A stretch of DNA of 43,751 nucleotides from Acidimicrobiaceae bacterium (GTDB taxonomy: Bacteria; Actinomycetota; Acidimicrobiia; Acidimicrobiales; RAAP-2). Position numbers and translations under genes: made by a program. Every line of letters begins with the position of its first letter. Within the stretch, counting starts at the first letter, position 1. Shown here piece by piece: positions 22,921 to 30,570 of this stretch. The stretch is from positions 1 through 43,751 of the forward strand of contig JABEUQ010000068.1 of the NCBI GenBank assembly GCA_013044265.1, in the 5' to 3' direction. Below the pieces are notes generated by a model. That model was not told where the DNA came from and ran no database searches. It worked only from the letters and a program-made list of their open reading frames with translations.

Positions 22921-23832
22921 ATGCCTGAGGTCATCCTCGAGGCCGATGTACTCGAGGCATTGACACCTTTTCGCCGCGAACTTCGACGTGTCGCACCGGT
23001 TCTACGTCGCGACCTACCGTGGATGGGAATCGGTGACCCTTGGGCGATCTTCGTTTCCGAAGTCATGCTGCAACAGACTTCGACGAGGCGGGTGATCGAA
23101 CCGTGGCGCCGCTTCCTCGATGCATTTCCCACTCCAGAAAGTTGCGCGAGAGCCCCGCTCGCTGAAGTACTGCGGCTCTGGAGCGGACTTGGCTTTCCCC
23201 GGCGAGCAAAATCTCTCCAGGGTGCGGCACGCGTAATGTGCGAGAAGTTCAATGCGTCAGTGCCTTCGGCGATTGACGATCTACTGAGCCTGCCAGGGGT
23301 GGGTAGTTACACCGCACACGCGGTTGCATCTTTTGCCTTTAACGCTCCAGTCGCGGTTCTCGACACCAACGTCGGTCGGGTGGTGTCGCGGGCCCTCGCC
23401 AATCGCCTACTGCGACCAAGCGAGGCCCAGGCCATTGCGACAGGTTTGCTACCCCGTGATGGCGTCGCGGCGTTCAATCAGGCGATGCTGGACCTGGGTG
23501 CGCAATTCTGCACTCGCGCACCTCGCTGCGCGGTGTGTCCTCTTCGAAGGAAATGTCGTTTTCATCGCGAAGGGGGAACCGATCCTGCTCCTGGTTCGGC
23601 GGCGGTATCACGTCGCCAGGCCCCCTTCGCGGGGTCGGACCGCCAGGTACGCGGACGCCTAATGAAGGCGTTGCACGAGAGACCGCTCACGCGAGGTTCG
23701 CTCCTGGGACTCGTGGACGACGTAAACGTTGAACGCGTTGAGGTGTTGCTTGACCAATTAGTGCAAGAGGGTCTCATCGGTTACGACGGATCACACTTCG
23801 CATTGGGTAACTTGGGCGAGGACGCCCGGTAG
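22921..23832 (+). CDS. mutY: A/G-specific adenine DNA glycosylase
   Basis: Removes adenine mispaired with 8-oxoguanine. Length is 303 residues with the ATG at 22921; the frame is open further upstream but overlaps the previous gene. The catalytic Glu is E47 in VSEVMLQQT and the catalytic Asp is D148 in VLDTNVGRV. The helix-hairpin-helix is LPGVGSYTAHAVASFAF (124-140). The [4Fe-4S] cysteines C197, C203, C206 and C212 are spaced X5-X2-X5, one residue shorter in the first gap than the usual X6-X2-X5. The C-terminus is a short winged-helix-like domain rather than the NUDIX-like domain of E. coli MutY, as in other actinobacteria. Confidence 0.9.
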   Translation: MPEVILEADVLEALTPFRRELRRVAPVLRRDLPWMGIGDPWAIFVSEVMLQQTSTRRVIEPWRRFLDAFPTPESCARAPLAEVLRLWSGLGFPRRAKSLQGAARVMCEKFNASVPSAIDDLLSLPGVGSYTAHAVASFAFNAPVAVLDTNVGRVVSRALANRLLRPSEAQAIATGLLPRDGVAAFNQAMLDLGAQFCTRAPRCAVCPLRRKCRFHREGGTDPAPGSAAVSRRQAPFAGSDRQVRGRLMKALHERPLTRGSLLGLVDDVNVERVEVLLDQLVQEGLIGYDGSHFALGNLGEDAR

Positions 23833-23841
23833 AGTTTGCGC

Positions 23842-24315
23842 GTGGCATCTCTCGACGTGGCGCACTACAAAGAAGTTCTGGGACACTACGCCACCGGCGT
23901 CGTGGTAGTCACGGCTGATGTGGCCAGTGGTCCCGCGGGCTTCACCTGCCAGAGTTTTGGCTCTCTTTCACTGGACCCGGTACTCATGACGTTTGCCGCT
24001 ACGTCCCAGGGCCATTCCTGGGGGCTGGTGCGTCGCAGTGAATACGTCGGCATCAGCATCCTCGGCGTCGACCAGGAACCACTCGCGCGTCGTTTCGCGA
24101 CGACGGGACTCGATAAATTCGACGGTACGTCGTGGGAAAAAGCACCGAATGGTTCACCACTGCTCGGTGGCGCCATTGCGCACCTCGAAGGAAGAATTTC
24201 CGGGATCACGACCCACGGCGACCATGATGTTGCCGTAGCGGAAGTGACCTACGTGCTCGCGAGAAGTGGCCACCCCCTGATTTACTTTCGCGGAGGATTC
24301 GGCGAACTCGCTTGA
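23842..24315 (+). CDS. Flavin reductase-like FMN-binding protein
   Basis: A 157-residue single-domain protein of the flavin reductase (HpaC-type) fold. Landmarks are the opening HYATGVVVVTADVASGPAGF, then CQSFGSLSLDPVLMTFAATS (the flavin-binding loop), RRSEYVGISILG, the loop KFDGTSWEKAPNGSPLL and the closing HPLIYFRGGFGEL. Such proteins reduce FMN or FAD with NAD(P)H and supply it to a monooxygenase; no oxygenase gene is nearby. The GTG at 23842 is preferred to a TTG two codons before, since it is followed by ASLDV-HYKEV, the usual N-terminal helix. Confidence 0.85.
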   Translation: MASLDVAHYKEVLGHYATGVVVVTADVASGPAGFTCQSFGSLSLDPVLMTFAATSQGHSWGLVRRSEYVGISILGVDQEPLARRFATTGLDKFDGTSWEKAPNGSPLLGGAIAHLEGRISGITTHGDHDVAVAEVTYVLARSGHPLIYFRGGFGELA

Positions 24316-24361
24316 ACACCTGGGACTGGCTACGCTGACTCTCGAGACGAGAAGGAGCGCC

Positions 24362-24388
24362 GTGCACGAAGGGGGGTCTCCGTGTTAG
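24362..24388 (+). CDS. Candidate eight-codon leader peptide overlapping the next start
   Basis: A strong AGAAGGAG site lies about five bases before a GTG that opens VHEGGSPC and stops at TAG 24386-24388. That stop overlaps the GTG (24382) of the following gene. The main gene has no comparable ribosome site of its own except GGGGGG inside this mini-frame. Translation of the short frame could therefore control the downstream gene, or the good Shine-Dalgarno may be fortuitous. Confidence 0.3.
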   Translation: MHEGGSPC

Positions 24389-24903
24389 TAGTTCAAATCA
24401 CTGGCGCCGCCGTCCTGGTGTTCTTGATAACGGCTTTCTTCTTTCGTGGGCGAGTCGCGGGTCGTCGAGACGGTGCGCCGAAAAAGATCAAGTCACGAGC
24501 GGATTTTCACCCGTCTCTACCACCCTCGCCCTATCAGCCTTCGCGGGGTTTTCGAATTCTCGATGGTGAGGAGCCAGTGTCGACTCCGCCGGTGCGACTA
24601 CCCCGACTCGATCCGAACAAGGAATTCGTCTTTAACGAAACCCAAGTGACGATAGGAGATTCAATCTCCCCACCCCAGTTTCGTCACGACGAAAAGTGGG
24701 CCCTCGATCGTTCGATGCGTCATGCACCACATCTGCACGTGCGACGTCGCCGGCGCATGGCTGGGGTGATCGTGGTGATCGTGGTGATCGTGGTGCTCGT
24801 GGTAGTGGTCGCGCTCGCCGCAGTGCTCGCCCTACATCACTCGCCGACGAGTGGGCTCCACAACAGCGGCCTTTCGCTGGTCACCGTTGTGAACTTGGTC
24901 TAG
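24382..24903 (+). CDS. Unrecognised protein with two membrane helices
   Basis: A 173-residue protein with an N-terminal membrane helix (about 2-21), a Pro/Arg-rich central part of about 100 residues, a basic patch HVRRRRRM, a second very Val-rich helix (about 127-150) and a short external tail. The GTG start is supported by the immediate hydrophobic helix. The last bases CTAG are shared with the stop of the convergent oligopeptidase gene. Function unknown. The valine helix is encoded by a 9-base tandem repeat. Confidence 0.6.
   Translation: MLVVQITGAAVLVFLITAFFFRGRVAGRRDGAPKKIKSRADFHPSLPPSPYQPSRGFRILDGEEPVSTPPVRLPRLDPNKEFVFNETQVTIGDSISPPQFRHDEKWALDRSMRHAPHLHVRRRRRMAGVIVVIVVIVVLVVVVALAAVLALHHSPTSGLHNSGLSLVTVVNLV
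24766..24801 (+). repeat. 9-base tandem repeat inside a membrane helix codon tract
   Basis: Three perfect copies of GTGATCGTG (24766-24792) and a fourth with one change (GTGCTCGTG). They encode Val-Ile-Val repeats in the second membrane helix of the 173-residue protein. Change by one unit would alter the helix by three residues without a frameshift. Confidence 0.85.
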
Positions 24904-27071
24904 GACACCGCACCCACTTCGTGGACGATAAATGCCAGTACTTGCGCCTCGTCGCGCCACGCGTCGTAGCGTCCCGACGGTCCGCCGTGGCCGGCGCCCA
25001 ACTCGGTTTTGAGATAGGCGACGTTCGCGGGGTTGGCGTCGCGCAACTTGAGTACCCATTTCGTCGGCTCCCAGTAGCCCACGCGTGAATCGTTGAGTCC
25101 CCCCGCGGCGAAGAGGTGCGGGTAGATGCGCGCCGACGTGTCGTCATTGACACCGCGGACATTGTCATAGGGGGAATAGGACTTCATTGTCCGATAGGCC
25201 TCGGGGCTCGCGTCGGGATTACCCCATTCCTCCCATTCACCAACCGTTAGCGGCAGTGAGTCGTCGAGCATGGTAGTGAGCGCGTCGACGAAGGGCACCT
25301 CGGCGACGACGCAGCGAAAGAGTTGTGGTGCGAGGTTCATGACTGCCCCCATCAAGAGACCCCCCGCCGATCCGCCGCGGGCGCAGAGCTGGGCGGGCGT
25401 GGTCCATTCCTGGTCGACGAGGAACTGTGCCACGGCCACGAAATCGGAGAAGGTCGTGGGTTTCTGAGCGAGTTTGCCCATTTCGTACCAAGAGCGTCCC
25501 ATCTCACCGCCGCCACGCACATGGGCGATGGCGAAGATGATGCCACGGTCGAGTAGTGAGAGTCGCAGGGAAGAGAAAGTGGGATCGATGGAGATCTCGT
25601 AACTGCCGTAACCGTAGAGCAGGAAGGGGGACGGTCCCTTCGCCGTCAGTTCCCCGTTCTCACTTCGAGTGACGACGTCACGACTCGCCACAATCGATAC
25701 AGGAATACGCACCCCGTCGCTCGCCTCGACCCAAAGGCGACCGGTGACGTAGCGTGTGGCGTCGTAGCCACCGAGGACCCGCTGCTGCTTGAGGATCGTG
25801 AGGGCACCGGTGGCGACGTCGATGTCGGCGACCAGACGTGGTGTGACGAGCGACGAGATCGAGACCCGCAGTCGCGTGGTCTCATACATCGCGTTGGCCG
25901 AGAGCGACACCGTGGTCGGGGCGGGACCGCCATCGACGAAGTAGGCGCGTGCCAGCAAGTCCTCGCCAAAGGGGTCGGGTGCATCCAGGAGCGGAACGAT
26001 GCGTACCGCCGAACTGCCGTCGTAGCGTTCCGAGATTGCCAAGAAGTCGGCGAAAGTATCTACGCCGTCGAGGCGTTGACCCGGTCGGTGCGCAATCAGC
26101 TCGCGCCAGGGTGAGTCTTCCTCGTGGACGCGACGCGCCAGTAGTCGAAAGTCGGTGGCATCCTCGTTGGTGATCTTGAGCCACCAGTCGTGCCCCGCAC
26201 GGTCACGGAAGTGCTCGACACCGTATTCGATGTCCTGGCATCGCGCCTCGATGAGGATGAAGTCTGCGGTGGGGGTCAAGGAGTTGAGGTAGTACATCTC
26301 GGACGTGGACGACGACGAGACGGATACCAAGATGACACTGTCATCTCGACTTCGCCCCACCGAGACGTTGTACTGCGCATCGTCTTCCTGCATCACCAGC
26401 ACGTCGGATTCGGCGGGTGTACCGATCTCGTGGCGCCAGAGTTGCCAGGGGCGCATGGCGTCATCAACACGGGTGTAGAAGAAGTGACGGCTGTCCCCAG
26501 CCCAGGCGAAGCCGTAGTAGACATCCTCGAGCTCATCGTCGAGGGGGCTTTGTCCGGCGAGAGGTCGTACGCTCACGCGATGGCGCTCGTCGCCCTCGTA
26601 GTCCACGCCCACCGCGACCCAACTGTCGTCGGGGCTGACCGCGAGGACACCCACCGAGAGAAAGTCGTGACCTTCGGCTTCGCGGTTCTCATCCAAGATG
26701 ACGAGTTCACCCGCTATTTCGACGTCGGGCGAAATTGCGGGCGGAGTGTCCACGCCGTCCGTCACGCGCAGGCGGCAGCTAATGGGGTAGTTGAGTCCTT
26801 CGCGAGTGCGCTCGTAGTACCACCAGTCGCCACGGCGCACTGGCACCGAGATATCGGTCTCTTCTATGCGGGCCTTAATTTCTTCGAAGAGTTCCCCCTC
26901 GAGGGGAGCGAGGTAGCTGAGCTCCTGGGCCAGATACTCGTTCTCCGCACGCAGGTGAGCGAGGACCTCTTCGTTGTCACGTTGATTCAGCCAGTAGTAG
27001 GGGTCGACACGGGTGTCGCCATGGCGAGTAATTTCGAAGGGACGTTGAGTGACGCGCGGAGCAAGAGACAT
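24900..27071 (-). CDS. ptrB: Oligopeptidase B-like S9 serine peptidase
   Basis: A 723-residue prolyl-oligopeptidase-family enzyme that cleaves short peptides, in PtrB usually after Lys/Arg. The N-terminus PYYWLNQRDNEEVLAHLRAE and the block DWWYYERTREGLNYPI belong to the oligopeptidase B group. The beta-propeller covers about 75-420, and the hydrolase domain carries S568 in GGSAGGLLMGAV, D661 in GGLNDSRVGYWEP and H695 in GAGHGGPSGRYDAW. There is no signal peptide, so it is cytoplasmic. The start faces sufB across 92 bases, and its stop overlaps the convergent stop by two bases. Confidence 0.92.
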   Translation of the reverse strand: MSLAPRVTQRPFEITRHGDTRVDPYYWLNQRDNEEVLAHLRAENEYLAQELSYLAPLEGELFEEIKARIEETDISVPVRRGDWWYYERTREGLNYPISCRLRVTDGVDTPPAISPDVEIAGELVILDENREAEGHDFLSVGVLAVSPDDSWVAVGVDYEGDERHRVSVRPLAGQSPLDDELEDVYYGFAWAGDSRHFFYTRVDDAMRPWQLWRHEIGTPAESDVLVMQEDDAQYNVSVGRSRDDSVILVSVSSSSTSEMYYLNSLTPTADFILIEARCQDIEYGVEHFRDRAGHDWWLKITNEDATDFRLLARRVHEEDSPWRELIAHRPGQRLDGVDTFADFLAISERYDGSSAVRIVPLLDAPDPFGEDLLARAYFVDGGPAPTTVSLSANAMYETTRLRVSISSLVTPRLVADIDVATGALTILKQQRVLGGYDATRYVTGRLWVEASDGVRIPVSIVASRDVVTRSENGELTAKGPSPFLLYGYGSYEISIDPTFSSLRLSLLDRGIIFAIAHVRGGGEMGRSWYEMGKLAQKPTTFSDFVAVAQFLVDQEWTTPAQLCARGGSAGGLLMGAVMNLAPQLFRCVVAEVPFVDALTTMLDDSLPLTVGEWEEWGNPDASPEAYRTMKSYSPYDNVRGVNDDTSARIYPHLFAAGGLNDSRVGYWEPTKWVLKLRDANPANVAYLKTELGAGHGGPSGRYDAWRDEAQVLAFIVHEVGAVS

Positions 27072-27140
27072 TGCTCCACTCTGCCAGATGGCGAGATTTT
27101 TCTGTCAGAGTGCGCTCTCGAGTTAGTACTATGGGCGTAG

Positions 27141-27150
27141 GGAATATTCC
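27141..27150. promoter_or_regulatory. Perfect palindrome upstream of sufB
   Basis: GGAATATTCC, a perfect 10-base palindrome, lies between a possible -10 box (TACTAT, about 27126-27131) and the GGAGGAG ribosome site of sufB. It could be an operator for a regulator of the suf operon; an Rrf2-family gene lies at 36.9 kb. A ten-base palindrome can also occur by chance. Confidence 0.35.
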
Positions 27151-27163
27151 GCGGAGGAGCACG

Positions 27164-28564
27164 ATGAGCGTCGACAACCTGGATTTCAGTCGTTACCAGT
27201 TGGGCTGGTCTGACGACCAGATCCCCGTTTTTAAGCCGAAGAAGGGCATTAACGAGGCCATCGTGCGCGAGATGTCTGGGATTAAGTCCGAAGAGCCGTG
27301 GATGCTTGATTTCCGGCTCAACGCCCTCAAGCGTTTCGAGCGCAAGCCCATGTTGGAGTGGTTCGCCACTCGCATGCCGAATCTTGACTTCAACGACATC
27401 TACTACTACATCAAGCCCACTGAGAACCGCGTCGAGCGCTGGGAAGACCTACCTGACGCGATCAAGAACACCTACGAACGTCTGGGCATCCCCGAGGCCG
27501 AGCGCAAGTATCTGGCGGGGGTCACTGCGCAGTACGAATCCGAGGTGGTTTTTCACCGCAACCGCGAGGACTTGGAGCGTTTGGGCGTCTTGTTCTGCGA
27601 CATGGACACCGCGGTGCGTGAATATCCTGATCTGGTTCGTAAATACTTCGGTACGGTGATTCCGCCGAACGACAATAAATTCGCCGCGTTGAACTCCGCC
27701 GTGTGGAGCGGTGGCTCCTTCATCTACGTGCCACCCGGCGTCAATGTCGACCAGCCGCTGCAGGCATATTTTCGTATCAATACTGAGAACATGGGACAGT
27801 TCGAGCGAACTTTGATCATTGCCGACGAAGGTAGTCAGGTGCACTACGTCGAAGGGTGTTCGGCTCCGGTGTATTCGACGGACTCGTTGCACTCAGCCGT
27901 GGTGGAACTCGTGGCCCTGAAGGGCTCACGCATCACCTACACGACCATCCAGAACTGGTCGAACAATGTCTATAACCTCGTCACCAAGCGCGCACGCGCC
28001 GAAGAAGAGGCCCACGTGGAGTGGATTGACGGCAACATTGGTTCTCGACTGACCATGAAATACCCGAGTGTCTACCTGATGGGACCCAAGGCCTCGGGCG
28101 AGGTTCTTTCAGTCGCCTACGCCGGACCTGGACAGATTCAAGATGCCGGAGCCAAGATGGTGCACTGCGCGCCTGAGACCACCTCAACGATCATCTCCAA
28201 GTCCATTTCTAAAGATGGCGGCCAGACGACGTATCGCGGTTTGGTCAAGGTCGAGGAAGGGGCGACAGGAGCGAAGGCCTTCGTGCGCTGTGATGCGTTG
28301 CTACTTGACGAGCAGTCGATCTCTGAGACCAAGCCCTATATGGAAGTGGGAGAGCAAGACGCCTCCATTGGACACGAGGCCACCGTCTCGAAGATTGGTG
28401 ATGATCAATTATTCTACCTGATGAGTCGGGGTTTAACTGAAACTCAGGCGATGGGGATGATCGTGAACGGTTTCATCGAACCGGTCACGCGTACGTTGCC
28501 AATGGAGTACGCCGTTGAATGGTCTCGCTTGATCGAGCTACAGATGGAAGGTTCGATCGGTTAG
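27164..28564 (+). CDS. sufB: Fe-S cluster assembly scaffold subunit SufB
   Basis: SufB forms the SufBCD scaffold on which Fe-S clusters are built. The ATG at 27164 is chosen for its GGAGGAG site; the product is 466 residues. Blocks include NDIYYYIKPTENRVERWEDL, FGTVIPPNDNKFAALNSAVW, GGSFIYVPPGVNVDQPLQAY, VHYVEGCSAPVYSTDSLHSA, GAKMVHCAPETTSTIISKSI and RCDALLLDEQSISETKPYME. The cysteine and glutamate residues expected in the sulfur path and at the SufB-SufD interface lie in these blocks. First gene of the rightward suf operon. Confidence 0.96.
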   Translation: MSVDNLDFSRYQLGWSDDQIPVFKPKKGINEAIVREMSGIKSEEPWMLDFRLNALKRFERKPMLEWFATRMPNLDFNDIYYYIKPTENRVERWEDLPDAIKNTYERLGIPEAERKYLAGVTAQYESEVVFHRNREDLERLGVLFCDMDTAVREYPDLVRKYFGTVIPPNDNKFAALNSAVWSGGSFIYVPPGVNVDQPLQAYFRINTENMGQFERTLIIADEGSQVHYVEGCSAPVYSTDSLHSAVVELVALKGSRITYTTIQNWSNNVYNLVTKRARAEEEAHVEWIDGNIGSRLTMKYPSVYLMGPKASGEVLSVAYAGPGQIQDAGAKMVHCAPETTSTIISKSISKDGGQTTYRGLVKVEEGATGAKAFVRCDALLLDEQSISETKPYMEVGEQDASIGHEATVSKIGDDQLFYLMSRGLTETQAMGMIVNGFIEPVTRTLPMEYAVEWSRLIELQMEGSIG

Positions 28565-28571
28565 GACTTTG

Positions 28572-28585
28572 GGCGCATGAGCGCC
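28572..28585 (+). other. Hairpin between sufB and the four-cysteine gene
   Basis: GGCGC-ATGA-GCGCC forms five perfect pairs with a four-base loop just after the sufB stop, extendable by a G-T pair. There is no T-run, so it is more likely a processing or stability element than a terminator. A second hairpin follows the next gene. Confidence 0.4.
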
Positions 28586-28624
28586 TAGATCCGAACGTGA
28601 CGAGCGTGACACAATGGAGACGAC

Positions 28625-28981
28625 ATGGGAATGCGTGAGGAATGTAAGCACTTCCAGAGCCGTACGTACGCCTCTGGTGAAGTCGCGCGTTTCTGCGTTC
28701 TCGGAAATGCACCCGATCAACCATGGAGTTGCCCAGAGAACTGTCTTACCTACGAGCGTCGATTTGCCGACGTGGGATGGTCCCACGGCTCGTTGGCGCG
28801 CCGACCCAACGTCGAAGAGCCACCATCAACCGACGTGCCACTCGAGGACCGACGCGATATCCTCAACGCCGCCAGTGACATCATCGACGCGGTTGCGCCC
28901 GAGCTTTTCGAAGAGCGTCGGCGCTTCCTCGACGAGATGGAGAAGAAACAGCGCCGCGGCTGGAAATTCTGGCGTCGATAG
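28625..28981 (+). CDS. Small four-cysteine protein inside the suf operon
   Basis: A 118-residue protein of unknown function between sufB and sufD. Four cysteines lie in the first third: C7, C24, C36 and C40, within CKHFQSRTYASGEVARFC and PWSCPENCLTYERRF. This spacing looks like a metal or Fe-S site. A hydrophilic middle leads to a helical C-terminus (about 74-118) ending in a basic KKQRRGWKFWRR. There is no signal peptide. GGAG lies five bases before the ATG; the second Met (28631) has better spacing and could be the true start. Its place in the operon suggests a part in cluster assembly or delivery, as inference only. Confidence 0.75.
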   Translation: MGMREECKHFQSRTYASGEVARFCVLGNAPDQPWSCPENCLTYERRFADVGWSHGSLARRPNVEEPPSTDVPLEDRRDILNAASDIIDAVAPELFEERRRFLDEMEKKQRRGWKFWRR

Positions 28982-28996
28982 ACCAGCAAGGTGCCC

Positions 28997-29014
28997 GGGA
29001 GCGGCCACGCTCCC
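28997..29014 (+). other. Strong hairpin upstream of sufD
   Basis: GGGAGCG-GCCA-CGCTCCC, seven perfect GC-rich pairs with a four-base loop, in the gap between the four-cysteine gene and sufD and 24 bases before the sufD ATG. Only a weak CTTTTC follows. It may attenuate transcription or protect the mRNA end, giving different levels of the genes on each side. Confidence 0.5.
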
Positions 29015-29038
29015 ACTACACTTTTCAAGCCCTCTCCT

Positions 29039-30259
29039 ATGAAAAACTTCTCGCAGTCAGCCCTCTCCTACATTGAAGCCCTAGAAAATTCCTCCGCTCG
29101 ACTGGGCGCGTGGGAAACCTTTAGTGCACTCGGGCTACCCAAGACCGTCGATGAGGTGTGGCGCTACGCGCCACTACGCGAGCTGGACTTGGATCACTTC
29201 GAAGTGCGCTCGCCCGATCACGTTCCCGCCCTCTCGAATTTCGCCCGCGAGCTCGGCGAACGTGCCGGTCTCGTGGTGCGAGTGCTCGACGGTGCAGTCG
29301 TCGAAGTCACGGGCGCGCTCGAGGGTGTCAACGTGGAATGCGTCGAGTCCACGTGGTCCTCGAAGTATGCGAATGATGCTTTCGCGCAACTGAACTGCGC
29401 CCTGTCTCCCTACACGATCACCTTGCGTGTCGCCGACGGCGCGCACGTCGTGACGCCGATTGTCATTTTGAACTCCACATCCACTGACGCTTCTTTCCCT
29501 CAGGTGAACATCACGCTGGGTCGTTCAGCTCAGGCTTCAGTGGTGGAATATCTTGATGGTGGTGTTGATGCCCTGGTCGTACCACTGGCCGAATACGACC
29601 TCGCCGATAACTCCTCGCTGCAGGTGAGCACCTATCAACGCCTCGACGCCAGTGCCTGGCACATTGCGCGTTCGACGGGGAGTCTCGGACGTGATGCCCG
29701 TCTACGTCAAGCGGTTATCTCGATTGGGGCGCACTACAACCGTTCGCGCAATGACGCCCAGTTCTTGGGTGCGGGTGCGGAGAACGAGTTACGCACCACG
29801 TTTCTTGGTTCGGGCAACCAAGTGCACGACTTTCGCACCCACCAGTTTCATCGCGTCGGACGCACTCACTCAACCCTGCTCTCCAAGGGTGCGGTGGCCG
29901 ACGCGTCTCGTTCGGTCTATACCGGCATGATTGAGATCGAGAAGGGCGCGAAGCGCACCGACGCGCGCCAAACCAATCACAATCTCCTGCTTTCCCCCCA
30001 CGCGCACGCCGATAGTGTGCCGAATCTCGACATTCGAGAGAACGACGTCATGTGCGCCCACGCATCGAGCGTGGGGCCCCTGGATGAACTCCAGCGCTGG
30101 TACCTGGAGTCGCGTGGGGTCACCCGTCCCGACGCCGAGCGACTTATGATTCAAGGCTTCTTCTACGAGATGCTCGCGACCCTTCCCTCAGAACTCGCCG
30201 AGGTGGTCGAACGTGACCTCGGCGAGACGCTGCACCACGTGGAAATCGTGACGCCGTGA
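29039..30259 (+). CDS. sufD: Fe-S cluster assembly subunit SufD
   Basis: Partner of SufB in the SufBC2D complex. From the ATG at 29039 it has 406 residues; a GTG at 28991 lies before the hairpin and is less likely. The N-terminal helical part has LGLPKTVDEVWRYAPLRELD. The beta-helix core contains AQFLGAGAENELRTTFLGSG, HDFRTHQFHRVGRTHS and KGAVADASRSVYTGMIEIE, and the end has MIQGFFYEMLATLPSELAEV. The histidine in the region TDARQTNHNLLLSPHAHADS fits the metal site with SufB. The following Rieske gene overlaps its stop by four bases. Confidence 0.93.
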   Translation: MKNFSQSALSYIEALENSSARLGAWETFSALGLPKTVDEVWRYAPLRELDLDHFEVRSPDHVPALSNFARELGERAGLVVRVLDGAVVEVTGALEGVNVECVESTWSSKYANDAFAQLNCALSPYTITLRVADGAHVVTPIVILNSTSTDASFPQVNITLGRSAQASVVEYLDGGVDALVVPLAEYDLADNSSLQVSTYQRLDASAWHIARSTGSLGRDARLRQAVISIGAHYNRSRNDAQFLGAGAENELRTTFLGSGNQVHDFRTHQFHRVGRTHSTLLSKGAVADASRSVYTGMIEIEKGAKRTDARQTNHNLLLSPHAHADSVPNLDIRENDVMCAHASSVGPLDELQRWYLESRGVTRPDAERLMIQGFFYEMLATLPSELAEVVERDLGETLHHVEIVTP

Positions 30260-30570
30260 CGAACTTCGATATCGGGACCTTGGATGATTACGTACACGGT
30301 CAAGCCGTTCAGATCAAGGTGAGTGACCGCGTCCTCGTGATCGTGCGTATCGACAACGACGTCTACGTGCTCGACGACCGCTGCAGTCATGAGGATTTCT
30401 CCTTGTCGCTCGGCGAAGTCGACGTCGCTACTTGTGAGATCGAGTGCGCGCGCCACGGGGCGATGTTCAATCTCAAAGATGGCCAACCAGCATCCTTCCC
30501 AGCGACCCAACCCGTCGTGCGCTACGACGTCGTTCACGAAGCTGGCCGACTTCAGGTGGTGATGAGTTGA
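30256..30570 (+). CDS. Rieske-type [2Fe-2S] ferredoxin of the suf operon
   Basis: A 104-residue soluble Rieske protein. The cluster ligands are C43-S-H45 and C64-A-R-H67, separated by 18 residues, in RCSHEDFSLSLGEV and ECARHGAMFNL. The fold blocks VYVLDDRCSH and DGQPASFPATQPVVRYDV match Rieske ferredoxins linked to dioxygenases and to some actinobacterial suf operons. The GTG overlaps the sufD stop by four bases, and the sufC1 start overlaps its own stop. It may pass electrons to cluster assembly or serve as a first cluster client; that is inferred from position. Confidence 0.92.
   Translation: MTNFDIGTLDDYVHGQAVQIKVSDRVLVIVRIDNDVYVLDDRCSHEDFSLSLGEVDVATCEIECARHGAMFNLKDGQPASFPATQPVVRYDVVHEAGRLQVVMS

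Noticed and set aside
26190..27140. 316-codon open frame on the plus strand
   Set aside because: Antisense shadow of the oligopeptidase B gene.
27071..27163. Longer SufB start at 27071
   Set aside because: It would overlap the oligopeptidase start, and the ATG at 27164 has a perfect ribosome site.
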